64,000 bases of DNA from Lewinellaceae bacterium (lineage in GTDB: Bacteria > Bacteroidota > Bacteroidia > Chitinophagales > Saprospiraceae), in the NCBI GenBank assembly GCA_020636195.1, contig JACJYH010000002.1, positions 124,001 to 188,000 of the forward strand, written 5' to 3'. Positions 1-8,412 of this stretch are shown here, in pieces (the stretch's first letter is position 1; each line of letters begins with the position of its first letter). The translations under genes and the position numbers were made by a program. A model generated the notes under the pieces. The model saw only the letters and a program-made list of their open reading frames with translations. It made no database searches and was not told the DNA's origin.

Positions 1-2
1 CC

Positions 3-356
3 GGTTTGAAAATACATAGGAGTTCATGTCCTAATGCGGTAAACCTATTAGCAAATTATGGATATAGGGTGATGAAGGCAGATTGGGCTGACAAGGTTTC
101 TACAAACTTTATCGTCGAGTTGCTAGTTCGAGGTATCGACTCCGGCCCAGGTGTGATACAACTTTTAACCAATGAATTGTCCAATAAATTAGGTGTCAAT
201 ATCAAGTCGTTTTCCATTGAAGGAAAAGAAGGATTATTTGAAGGTAAGGTTGGAATCCACGTGCTCAATAGAGACCATTTGAATTTGGTTATTCATTCCC
301 TAGAGAGTCTTGATGGTATATCCAGCGTCACTAGAACAGACAGGACATTCAAATAA
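3..356 (+). CDS. RelA/SpoT-family (p)ppGpp synthetase/hydrolase, C-terminal end (partial)
   Basis: This is the last 117 codons of a gene that begins before the window. The residues match the C-terminal regulatory part of long RelA/SpoT proteins: a KIHR..CPNA motif and an NYGYRVMKADW stretch, followed by an ACT-type βαββαβ domain (roughly residues 34-116 of the visible part). In this family the C-terminal region senses amino-acid starvation, often on the ribosome, and controls the synthetase and hydrolase domains, which lie outside the window. The stop is 7 bases before the Fur gene, so the two are probably co-transcribed. Family assignment is firm; whether it is RelA-like or SpoT-like cannot be told from this part. 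Confidence 0.88.
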   Translation, partial: GLKIHRSSCPNAVNLLANYGYRVMKADWADKVSTNFIVELLVRGIDSGPGVIQLLTNELSNKLGVNIKSFSIEGKEGLFEGKVGIHVLNRDHLNLVIHSLESLDGISSVTRTDRTFK

Positions 357-363
357 GTAATAC

Positions 364-843
364 ATGAAAACTTCGCATCGGCAAATTGAGCAAATTGTGG
401 AGGAAGTCAAAGTAATTTTTTCCGCCCACTTGGAGAGATTTCAGTTGAGAAAAACTCCAGAGAGGTTTGCTATTCTCGAAGAAGTGTATAGGAGAACCGA
501 TCACTTTGATGCAGAAGCCTTATATCTTCACATGAAAAACAATAATTATCGCGTCAGTAGGGCAACGGTGTATAACACTTTGGAATTATTGGTGAACTGT
601 GACTTGATATCCAGACATCAATTTGGAAAGAATACTGCGCATTATGAAAAATCCTATGGCTACAAACAACACGACCACTTGATATGCTTGGATTGTAATA
701 AAGTTTCTGAATTTTGTGACCCGAGAATTCAACAAATAAAAGATACTATGGGCGAAATATTGCATTCAAAAATCAATCATCATGCGCTCAATTTATATGG
801 TACTTGCACCATTCCTGATTGCGAGCACAAGCGCAAAGCATAA
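364..843 (+). CDS. Fur family metal-responsive transcriptional repressor
   Basis: A 159-residue protein with the Fur layout. The N-terminal winged-helix DNA-binding domain includes a TPERFAILEEVYR helix and an SRATVYNTLELL recognition helix. The dimerisation and metal-binding domain carries HDHLICLDCNKVSEF and a second cysteine pair, CTIPDC, near the end. The CxxC and the C-terminal cysteines fit a structural zinc site, and the His-rich segment fits the regulatory metal site. Length is slightly above typical Fur. It lies directly after the RelA/SpoT gene. Whether it responds to iron, zinc or peroxide cannot be read from sequence. Confidence 0.9.
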   Translation: MKTSHRQIEQIVEEVKVIFSAHLERFQLRKTPERFAILEEVYRRTDHFDAEALYLHMKNNNYRVSRATVYNTLELLVNCDLISRHQFGKNTAHYEKSYGYKQHDHLICLDCNKVSEFCDPRIQQIKDTMGEILHSKINHHALNLYGTCTIPDCEHKRKA

Positions 844-852
844 TGTACTAGC

Positions 853-1485
853 ATGGATGTGATTTGTCCATTATGTGCGTCTCTGAAAAACAGACCTTAT
901 GCAGATGGTAGATATCTGAATTGTGAAAATTGTCACGGACTATTTCTTCCTACACAGTATTTACCCAAATCTGAAGAAGAAAAAAAGCGATATGATTTGC
1001 ATACAAGTACTTCGGAAGATGCAGGCTATCATGAATACATCAAGCCATTAATACATGCCATTTTCCGCTGCCAAAATATGGGTGAAAAGTGTTTAGATTT
1101 TGGATCAGGGCCAAATTCGGTTCTCTCATCAACATTGGAAAAAGCTGGTTTTTCCGTGTATCAGTACGATCCATTCTACCAAAATGACTTGACTGTTTTA
1201 CAGCAGCAGTATGATTTTATAGTAGCATGTGAAGTGGTAGAGCATTTTCACTTTCCCAGTCCAGAATTCCAAAGATTGAGCCACACTTTGCTCAAGCCAA
1301 ATGGTCGATTGTACATCATGACACAAACCTTTTCCGGTTGTGAAGAAGAATTTGAACATTGGCATTATAGGAGAGATATTACGCATGTTTTTATCTATAG
1401 ATACGAGACAATGCAATGGATTCTGCAACATTTCTCTTTTAAAGAATTGAGTGCTGAAGGACGTGTATTTGTTTTCAATAAGTAA
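853..1485 (+). CDS. Class I SAM-dependent methyltransferase with N-terminal zinc ribbon
   Basis: A 210-residue protein. It starts with a CPLC...CENC zinc-ribbon pair (residues 5-27). A Rossmann methyltransferase core follows: motif I is CLDFGSGPNSVL near residue 80, an acidic strand end is at YQYDPF, and motif IV is DFIVACEVVEHF near residue 122. This arrangement is common in methyltransferases of the UbiG/Methyltransf_23 type. The substrate is not recognisable. It follows fur by 9 bases and is probably in the same transcript. Confidence 0.82.
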   Translation: MDVICPLCASLKNRPYADGRYLNCENCHGLFLPTQYLPKSEEEKKRYDLHTSTSEDAGYHEYIKPLIHAIFRCQNMGEKCLDFGSGPNSVLSSTLEKAGFSVYQYDPFYQNDLTVLQQQYDFIVACEVVEHFHFPSPEFQRLSHTLLKPNGRLYIMTQTFSGCEEEFEHWHYRRDITHVFIYRYETMQWILQHFSFKELSAEGRVFVFNK

Positions 1486-1542
1486 TGATCTTCTATGTTT
1501 GGTAGATTAGATTTCGTTTCTTTGCATTTTTTTTCAAAGTAG

Positions 1543-2433
1543 ATGGTTGAGAACACAGAAACGATGAAAATAGACAAAGTTTCTTTGGCTATTTTAATAT
1601 TTCTAACGGTGGTTTGGGGATGCTCGTTTATTCTCATCAAAAAATCGCTTTTAGCGTTTTCACCTGTGCAATTGGCATGTATGAGATTGGGAATTGCTGC
1701 TATTGCCTTTTCCCCTCTCATTGTAAAATACAGACGAGAAATTGATTGGTCAAAATGGAAGAAATTTCTTGCAATAGGCATCACGGGAAGTGGCCTCCCT
1801 GCCTTTTTATTTTTCATAGCACAAACAGAAATAAGCAGTTCTGTATCAGGGCTCCTCAATAGTTTAACGCCTATTTGGACATTTTTAATTGGGATTTTTA
1901 TCTTTAGGTTGGCGTTTCATAAATTGCAAATGTGGGGAGTGATCCTTGGATTCCTTGGTGCTGCTATTTTGATTTTATTAGGAGATAAACATGTTTTGGG
2001 TGGCAACCCTTGGTATGCTATCCTGCCTGTCATTGCCACGGTATGTTATGCTGCTAGCGTCAATATGGTTCAAGCCTTTTTCAAGGACACAAAACCCGTC
2101 ATCATCTCATCCGTGTCTTTCTTTTTGACAGGTGTTCCTTTACTGATTTATCTATTTACTACCGATGTCATCAATAGGTTTCAGCACCATCCTGATGCAC
2201 TATATTCTCTGTCTGCTGTAGCGACATTATCCATTTTTGGTACATTTATTTCCAGTATTTTATTTTATATGTTGGTACAGCGAACCAGTGCCGTTTTCGG
2301 CAGTACAGTGACATATCTCATGCCTATTGTTGCTCTTTTTTGGGGATTTTTGGATGGTGAGACAATTTCGATTTTGCATTTTATTGGCATGGGTTTAATC
2401 TTACTTGGTGTGTATATTTCTAAACTTACTTAA
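1543..2433 (+). CDS. EamA/DMT-family transporter
   Basis: A 296-residue inner-membrane protein with ten predicted hydrophobic helices in two EamA repeats (first begins at LAILIFLTVVWGCSFILIKK; second near NPWYAILPVIATVCYAASVN). Members of the drug/metabolite transporter superfamily export metabolites or amino acids; the substrate is not predictable here. The start used is the first ATG; a second ATG seven codons on (MKIDK) is also possible. The downstream SET gene begins 2 bases after the stop, suggesting co-transcription. Confidence 0.87.
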   Translation: MVENTETMKIDKVSLAILIFLTVVWGCSFILIKKSLLAFSPVQLACMRLGIAAIAFSPLIVKYRREIDWSKWKKFLAIGITGSGLPAFLFFIAQTEISSSVSGLLNSLTPIWTFLIGIFIFRLAFHKLQMWGVILGFLGAAILILLGDKHVLGGNPWYAILPVIATVCYAASVNMVQAFFKDTKPVIISSVSFFLTGVPLLIYLFTTDVINRFQHHPDALYSLSAVATLSIFGTFISSILFYMLVQRTSAVFGSTVTYLMPIVALFWGFLDGETISILHFIGMGLILLGVYISKLT

Positions 2434-2435
2434 CG

Positions 2436-2810
2436 ATGCAGGAATTGTATATTGCCGAAACTCCTAGTGCAGGAAGAGGTGTTTTTACGCGTAAAATGAT
2501 TAAAAAAGATCAGGTAATAGAGATCTGTCCTGTCATCATTATCCCCAAGCTTGAACTACCGATCATCCATAAAACTATACTGCACGATTACTACTTTTTA
2601 TGGGGTGAACAATTGGATGAGTGCGCTATTGCGTTAGGATATGGAAGTATGTACAACCATGAGGTTCATCCCAACGCAGATTTTATTTTAGATTTTCAAG
2701 AACAAACCATTGAAATTGTTTCCATCAAGGACATTCATCCCGGAGAACAAATCACCATCAATTATCACGGTGAATCGGGTGATAGTTCACCACTTTGGTT
2801 TGATTTTTAA
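2436..2810 (+). CDS. SET domain-containing protein
   Basis: A 124-residue, single-domain SET protein. It has the family marks: an AGRGVFTRKMIKKDQVIE start, a YGSMYNHEVHPNA segment corresponding to the NHS/NH motif that binds SAM, and GEQITINYHGE matching the GEEL-x-x-DY motif with Y changed in context to NY. SET domains transfer methyl groups to protein lysines; short bacterial versions of this kind are common in Bacteroidota, with unknown targets. It ends 10 bases from the convergent DUF4350 gene. Confidence 0.85.
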   Translation: MQELYIAETPSAGRGVFTRKMIKKDQVIEICPVIIIPKLELPIIHKTILHDYYFLWGEQLDECAIALGYGSMYNHEVHPNADFILDFQEQTIEIVSIKDIHPGEQITINYHGESGDSSPLWFDF

Positions 2811-2819
2811 TGATGTCGT

Positions 2820-4028
2820 CTATATAAAAACAGCTTCGATAAACCTGTTTAATCTGATCAGATCATTTTCATTTGCTTGAAAACTATAATTCAAATGTTT
2901 GTTCACTTCTTGAATTAATATGCGGACCTGTTCGGGATCCTTCTTGGTTTTTACAGATAATTGACGAATGAAGTCGTCATTCAATTGGTCAGTGGGTAGG
3001 TGGTATTCATCTCTTATCTTATTCAATAGATATTTGATTTTATTTTTAACGATGAAATTGATATCATCACTCTGTTCATATAAATTGCTCAATGAACGCA
3101 CGAATTCTATTGTGGAATTTGTGTTTTTGGGCTGTGGTGGAACGATACGTTGGCGCCTACGTGCTGTAAAAAATGCGAACACCAGCAATCCAAATATAAA
3201 TAATAGGAATGCTATTCTCAATGGTGTGTGGGACATAATAAATCTAAGCGGTGACGCGGAATCTTCATCTATGCTACTACCCAATTTCCAAAAAATTTCA
3301 GCATTTTTCGGAATGAAGCCTAAAATTTCTTCAGTAAATGGCCTGAAATCAGGATCCAATATGTAGTAATTGGTCAATAAAACAGGCTCTGTCATAAGGT
3401 ATAAATGCCCCGATCCTATGGGGATATCAATAAAATTGGCATATTTTTTCCCGTCATTATCATACACATAACCAAGTACATTGACCTTCAGCGAATCAAA
3501 ATTATAAAAGTAAGCACCCAAAATACCCATATCTGCATTTATGCATGATGATTTTCCTACTACTGATGCATTATGACATAACTTTAGTTTTTTATCCAAC
3601 TTTACTGAAAAAAAATTGGCTATTCCACCATTCAATGAAATATGGAGTGAGTCAAGGATAAATTGTGGAATATCGTTAGTAAAAAGCATACACACATTCC
3701 CTTCATTGATATACACATGGAGTGACTCATAGGATTTATTATCCCAACGTAAATCCGGTGAAATAGTAAGGATACAACCCAGCGCACCTGAGTCTGCGAG
3801 TTCCCACGGCTCGTACCGGTCTAAATGACTAGTGATGTTTTTGCGCCATTTTGTAACATTTTGTACTCCATTCAATTGGCCCAATTCTCTATCTAAGACA
3901 TACAATCCAAAAGGTTTTTTTGAGTGAATGTCATAGCTTGGTGACCAATCCGTTTGCCTTTTGAAATGACAACCAACCAAGAGAATGAGCTGACTCAAAA
4001 GTAAAATATAAAACCTTTTTAGACTCAT
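2820..4028 (-). CDS. DUF4350 domain-containing lipoprotein
   Basis: A 402-residue protein with an N-terminal lipoprotein signal (hydrophobic stretch then LLVGC). An extracytoplasmic DUF4350-like region covers about residues 30-265 (PFGLYVLDRELGQL, GSGHLYLMTEPVLLTN). One transmembrane helix follows near residues 270-290, then a cytoplasmic helical tail of about 110 residues. In Bacteroidota DUF4350 genes usually stand in clusters with DUF4129, SpoIIM, RDD, MoxR ATPase and DUF58 genes. Here it is the last gene of the minus-strand set, 17 bases after the DUF4129 gene. The function of the family is unknown; a link to envelope stress or chaperone-like assembly is inference from the usual cluster. 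Confidence 0.75.
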   Translation of the reverse strand: MSLKRFYILLLSQLILLVGCHFKRQTDWSPSYDIHSKKPFGLYVLDRELGQLNGVQNVTKWRKNITSHLDRYEPWELADSGALGCILTISPDLRWDNKSYESLHVYINEGNVCMLFTNDIPQFILDSLHISLNGGIANFFSVKLDKKLKLCHNASVVGKSSCINADMGILGAYFYNFDSLKVNVLGYVYDNDGKKYANFIDIPIGSGHLYLMTEPVLLTNYYILDPDFRPFTEEILGFIPKNAEIFWKLGSSIDEDSASPLRFIMSHTPLRIAFLLFIFGLLVFAFFTARRRQRIVPPQPKNTNSTIEFVRSLSNLYEQSDDINFIVKNKIKYLLNKIRDEYHLPTDQLNDDFIRQLSVKTKKDPEQVRILIQEVNKHLNYSFQANENDLIRLNRFIEAVFI

Positions 4029-4045
4029 AACATGCGACAGATCGG

Positions 4046-4699
4046 TTATTTAAGCGTAAATGAATGTACGATTGAATGATAGATATCGTTCGTCACAGGA
4101 TGCTTGCCGTACCAGACAGCTTCATAAATATTGGATAATCTCAGGAATCTTCTTTTTTCCATCGCATTTTTTATTTCAGAGGCATATTCTGCATTTGTTT
4201 TCTCTTTATGAATGGTGATGGCACTTCGTTTCTGAAGCTCAAACAGATACTTTAGAAACCGATATCGAGTTGCTGTTTGATAGTCACCTATTGACTCAGA
4301 TGTCAATATTAAAGATTCAAAATCTTCTATTCCGTCTGCTTTTTCAGTGATGTCTTTGGTATAGGTGAGTGCGACAGGTTTCTTTGAAAATAAACTCAAC
4401 GACTTTCCCGATAAAATGAGATAAATCAAATATCCGAATATAAAAACAACAAAGGATATCACTAAAAACTTTATAAAATTAAAAGAACTTTGGGTCGGCA
4501 TTTGTATCTGTTTTGGCAGTTCTGGCTCAACCCACTCATATTTGAAATCTTCGGAACTATATTTGTCTTTTAAGTCATTTGGAAATTTTCTTTCTGTGTA
4601 GTTTCTCGATTGCAAAGAGTCATTTTCTTGCGAAAAAATCAGTGTTCCCCCGAGGAAAATGACAAAAAATCCAAACAAAATTTTACATCTACATCTCAT
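4046..4699 (-). CDS. DUF4129 domain-containing membrane protein
   Basis: Starting at the ATG that overlaps the end of the SpoIIM-like gene by 11 bases gives 217 residues. They begin with a signal peptide ending near LIFSQE, then about 60 polar extracytoplasmic residues, a transmembrane helix (FIKFLVISFVVFIFGYLIYL), and a C-terminal cytoplasmic helical domain with features of DUF4129 (a TATRYRFLKYLFELQKR segment and YEAVWYGKHPV). Longer in-frame starts run into the SpoIIM gene and are unlikely. It belongs to the same minus-strand operon as the DUF4350 gene. Confidence 0.7.
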   Translation of the reverse strand: MRCRCKILFGFFVIFLGGTLIFSQENDSLQSRNYTERKFPNDLKDKYSSEDFKYEWVEPELPKQIQMPTQSSFNFIKFLVISFVVFIFGYLIYLILSGKSLSLFSKKPVALTYTKDITEKADGIEDFESLILTSESIGDYQTATRYRFLKYLFELQKRSAITIHKEKTNAEYASEIKNAMEKRRFLRLSNIYEAVWYGKHPVTNDIYHSIVHSFTLK

Positions 4700-5648
4700 C
4701 TCTTCGGAATCTGGATGGATAAATGACATAATACCAAACGATAAAGGAAAGAGTGGCGACGATGATGGTAATGTTGACAAAAGGTACAAAAACATTGGAA
4801 AATCGAGTGACAAACCCTTCTAAAAACCCTGCAAAAACCGTAAATGGCAGGGTGCTCACCCAAATTTTAAAGCTCTCTCTCACACCAATTTTAAAACTTT
4901 CTATTCTGCTGAGTGTATTGGGAAACAACATAGATGCAGCCAAGATAAATCCACACGTGATTTCAATGATGATGGTGAATATTTCCATGGCTCCGTGAAT
5001 CCAAATCCCTTGGACACTTTCCCATAGAACATTATGTTGTGCAAAAAAGGTTTGGAAAGTACCGAGCATGATACCATTGGTAAAGGCAACATATAGAGTG
5101 CCTATTCCGGCTGTAATACCATAAGTATAACACCTGATACCTACATAAAGGTTGTTCGCTGTGATGCCTATAAAACTTCCCCAGTTTGAGCCCGATTTAT
5201 AAATGGCAACGGGATCTCCTCCTGCGATGTTGTCTAAGGTTAGCTCTATATATTCATCACCAAGAATTATCCTGGCAAAAGAATCATCATACGCTGCGGA
5301 AAGTACACCAATGCCCACTGAAACCAGGAAAATACAAAGTGCAAAGTAGAAATGTACCTTGTATTTGTACATCAACAATGGTACATCCAATGTAAAAAAC
5401 CTTTTTACGGCGTCTTTATCAGCGCGTTTTGTGGTGTAAATATTCTGATACGCCCGTGATGCTAAATGATTTAAATAGACGACAGTCTTACTTTTTGGAT
5501 AAAAAGTCTGAGCATAGGCAAGATCATTAATTAATTGAATGTATTGTTGGGCCAATTCATCAGGATTTTGATTACCTTTACCGATCAATACTTGCTCAAA
5601 TGCTTGCCATTTATCCTTATTGTTCTGAATAAATGCAACCTCCCTCAT
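4689..5648 (-). CDS. Stage II sporulation protein M-like (SpoIIM/DUF95) membrane protein
   Basis: From the ATG beginning MREVAFIQNNKDKWQAFEQ the protein has 319 residues. About 95 soluble helical residues precede several hydrophobic helices, with SpoIIM-family signatures GSFIGITANNLYVGIRCYTYG, GTFQTFFAQHNV and WIHGAMEIFTIII. The family is named from Bacillus, but this genus does not make spores; in Bacteroidota it occurs with RDD and DUF4129 proteins in a conserved membrane cluster of unknown role. An upstream in-frame extension would overlap the divergent RDD gene, so this start is preferred. Only 19 bases separate the two divergent start codons. Confidence 0.82.
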   Translation of the reverse strand: MREVAFIQNNKDKWQAFEQVLIGKGNQNPDELAQQYIQLINDLAYAQTFYPKSKTVVYLNHLASRAYQNIYTTKRADKDAVKRFFTLDVPLLMYKYKVHFYFALCIFLVSVGIGVLSAAYDDSFARIILGDEYIELTLDNIAGGDPVAIYKSGSNWGSFIGITANNLYVGIRCYTYGITAGIGTLYVAFTNGIMLGTFQTFFAQHNVLWESVQGIWIHGAMEIFTIIIEITCGFILAASMLFPNTLSRIESFKIGVRESFKIWVSTLPFTVFAGFLEGFVTRFSNVFVPFVNITIIVATLSFIVWYYVIYPSRFRRDEM

Positions 5649-5667
5649 GACTGTAAAAGTATAACTA

Positions 5668-6396
5668 ATGTCTGAAATTCCGATACTCACAGCGCAAAAT
5701 GTTGCAATTAATTTTGTTGCTGCTCCATTAAATACGCGAATTTTCGCCTTTCTCATTGATTATGGGATTAAATTCTCATACTTGATTTTCATTATTTCCT
5801 ATGTCATGACAGGTACCATCTCTGAGTTTATGATTGACCCATGGAGTGAAAATGCTATATTTATCATCCTTTTGTTGCCTTATATTTTTTATACTTTTTC
5901 GCTTGAATGGTTGTTGGAAGGTCAAACCATTGGTAAAAAACTGATGCATATCAAGGTAGTGAAAATTGATGGTTTTCAAGCATCAGTGTTTGATTATTTT
6001 ATTCGTTGGGGTTTTCGCGTTGTCGATATTATTGGTAGTTTCGGATTGATATCCATCTTCATGATTTCCAGTGGTAAATATAGACAACGAATAGGAGATA
6101 TTGCCGCAGGAACATCAGTGATACAGTTGACCAGTAATGTAGATATTTCCCATACCATTGCAGTCAGTTTAAAAGAAGAGTACAAACCGGTATTTGCCAA
6201 TGTCATTCGGCTGAGTGACAATGATATGCGCATCATCAAAGAACAGTTTTTGATAGGAATCAAAAGCAATGATGTGGAGAAATTGATGAAATTAAGAAAG
6301 AAAATATATGAAGTCAGTGGAATCGAATCTACTATGGGGCACCATACTTTTTTTAATACCATATTGAAAGATTATAACTACTTCACGAAGCAATAA
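5668..6396 (+). CDS. RDD family membrane protein
   Basis: A 242-residue protein with the RDD domain: an N-terminal AAPLNTRIFAFLIDYGIKF segment carrying the Arg and Asp typical of the family, two transmembrane helices, EGQTIGKKLMHIKVV, and a third hydrophobic segment before GKYRQRIGDIAAGTSVIQ. A soluble tail of about 80 residues follows. The family is poorly understood and may act in transport. It is transcribed away from the SpoIIM-like gene, with which it is usually found, so the two operons probably share a function. Confidence 0.83.
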   Translation: MSEIPILTAQNVAINFVAAPLNTRIFAFLIDYGIKFSYLIFIISYVMTGTISEFMIDPWSENAIFIILLLPYIFYTFSLEWLLEGQTIGKKLMHIKVVKIDGFQASVFDYFIRWGFRVVDIIGSFGLISIFMISSGKYRQRIGDIAAGTSVIQLTSNVDISHTIAVSLKEEYKPVFANVIRLSDNDMRIIKEQFLIGIKSNDVEKLMKLRKKIYEVSGIESTMGHHTFFNTILKDYNYFTKQ

Positions 6397-6592
6397 AGCC
6401 AATTTTTCTTTGGTTATCAAGGATATAGTTTGCTGGTGAACTCTTGGATTATGTCGTCTAAAGTTGTGCAGACTGCCACAATATATCCTAGCAAGAATGA
6501 TACGAACGATTTGTGCTGAAAAAAAGATTTTATAGTATAACAGGGATTTATAAATTGAGATGCGTTTAAAAAATTCAACTACTCAAATACAC

Positions 6593-6623
6593 TTTGCGTT
6601 ATAGATAATATTGTTTACTTTTG
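6593..6623 (+). promoter_or_regulatory. Predicted sigma-A promoter of the oligopeptide transporter operon
   Basis: TTTG, then 19 bases, then TACTTTTG, an exact match to the Bacteroidota TTG-N(17-23)-TAnnTTTG consensus. Transcription would start near 6630, about 16 bases before the ATG of the substrate-binding protein. Confidence 0.7.
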
Positions 6624-6645
6624 TACACACCTTACACATAAACCC

Positions 6646-8400
6646 ATGAACATGTATAAAGCACTCATCTTTGGATTGTTATCATTTTTGATCGTTGGTT
6701 GTAAATTCGATAAAGGTGATCCTAATGGCGAAAATATTTTGTCAATCCGGTTGAAAAATGATCCTGAGAGAATCAACCCTATTCTTTTCCCCAATCCTTT
6801 GTCAAGGGAAGTGTATCAATATCTTTTTTTACCATTAGCAGATTATGATCCCAATACTCTGTTGTTTTCTCCGGTCATGATTGTGGACATTCCTAAGAAA
6901 GTTGTTGTGGACACAGGGATGTACAAAGGACATACGCGATTGGACGTAGAAATCTTAGAAAAAGCTGTATGGGATGATGGATCACCTATCACCGGATACG
7001 ACTACGCATTTACCATAAAAGCAATCAATCTCCGTTACACCAATGCCAAGAATTATCGTCAATTAACCCAATCTATTCTCGATGTACAAGTAGATGCGAA
7101 TAATCCTAAAAAGTTCTCCATCATTGTAGATAAAAATGAAACTCTGAGCCAGGAAGTAGCATTGAATGTGGAGGTATATCCTGCTGCATTTTATGATAGA
7201 CAACACTTATTGGCCAATTACACCGTAGCTGACTTTTCCGTCAACAACCCTGATTCATTGCAGGATGTAAAAAATTTGAAGGCTTTTGCCGATTCATTCA
7301 ATAGTGCCATCTATTCAAGGGATAGCATCTCGGGTTCCGGCCCGTACCATTTTGACCAATGGATCGCCAATCAATCTATAACTATAAAAAAGAAGTCTGA
7401 TTATTGGGGTTCAAATTTTCAGCATGCGTCACTGATGCAAGGCCCTGATATCATTCGTTTTTTTATTATTCCGGATGAATTGCTAGCTATTACCCAATTG
7501 AAATCCGGAAATATTGACGTTATCAATGAAATGTCTGCTACACAATTTTTAGCCCTGAAAAATGATAGTGCTTTCACATCTCAATTTCATTTTTTGACAC
7601 CATCATTGACAAAACAATATGTGATCAATATCAATAATCATGACCTCATCCTCAAAGACATCAATGTAAGGAAGGCCTTAAGTTATTTGCTGGATGTGGA
7701 TAATATTATTGATGTCATTGAGCAGGGTATGGGTAGGCGATCTACCGGATACATACATCCGGAAAAAGAAACCTACGATAAGTCTATTCAACCGGCTGAA
7801 TACAATCCCCAAAAAGCAGCTGAACTCTTGACTTTGTCGGGATGGAAAGATAACAACGGCGATGGAGTTTTAGACAAGAAGATCGATGGCAAGGTATATC
7901 CATTGAAACTTGAGATTCTCATTTCCGGTCAAGAACTAGGTAAGAAAATTGCACTGATGTTGCAAGAGAAAGCAGAGAAAATCGGGATGAAGATAGACAT
8001 CAAAGAAAAGGATTTTAAATTAATTAGAGCAGAAAATTTAAAAACACGTAAGTATCAATTGGTACCTGCTGTAGTCTCTCAAGATATCATCAGATGGGAT
8101 GATTTATCAAAATTTTATGGTCCAAATGATACACCCAATGGCGTCAATGATATTTCTTTTCACAATGCTGAAGTAGATTCTATCATCACAAAATTAGAAC
8201 ATCCTATGGATGATGGCGATAGAATTTCCTTATATAAAAACTTTCAAAAAATCATTGACAAAGAAACGCCTCTCATTTTTCTTTATAGCCCTATGGAGAG
8301 AATAGTCGTGAGTAAAAAATGGGATGCCGAAGCCACCATGAAGAGACCTGGTTATCTTGCCAATACCTTTACAAAAAGTGTGATTGCACAAAAACATTGA
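6646..8400 (+). CDS. Oligopeptide ABC transporter substrate-binding lipoprotein
   Basis: A 584-residue SBP_bac_5 family protein. It has a lipoprotein signal (LLSFLIVGC), so it would be anchored in the membrane. Domain features are visible: the ligand-binding start with NDPERINPILFPN, an AVWDDGSPITGYDYAFTIKA segment typical of DppA/OppA, a DINVRKALSYLLD motif and a C-terminal EHPMDDGDR..LYKNFQKII stretch. It binds peptides (or a related solute) and hands them to the two permeases encoded immediately downstream. No ATPase genes follow, so the ATP-binding subunits must be encoded elsewhere. Confidence 0.9.
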   Translation: MNMYKALIFGLLSFLIVGCKFDKGDPNGENILSIRLKNDPERINPILFPNPLSREVYQYLFLPLADYDPNTLLFSPVMIVDIPKKVVVDTGMYKGHTRLDVEILEKAVWDDGSPITGYDYAFTIKAINLRYTNAKNYRQLTQSILDVQVDANNPKKFSIIVDKNETLSQEVALNVEVYPAAFYDRQHLLANYTVADFSVNNPDSLQDVKNLKAFADSFNSAIYSRDSISGSGPYHFDQWIANQSITIKKKSDYWGSNFQHASLMQGPDIIRFFIIPDELLAITQLKSGNIDVINEMSATQFLALKNDSAFTSQFHFLTPSLTKQYVININNHDLILKDINVRKALSYLLDVDNIIDVIEQGMGRRSTGYIHPEKETYDKSIQPAEYNPQKAAELLTLSGWKDNNGDGVLDKKIDGKVYPLKLEILISGQELGKKIALMLQEKAEKIGMKIDIKEKDFKLIRAENLKTRKYQLVPAVVSQDIIRWDDLSKFYGPNDTPNGVNDISFHNAEVDSIITKLEHPMDDGDRISLYKNFQKIIDKETPLIFLYSPMERIVVSKKWDAEATMKRPGYLANTFTKSVIAQKH

Positions 8401-8412
8401 TAAAGATTGTCT

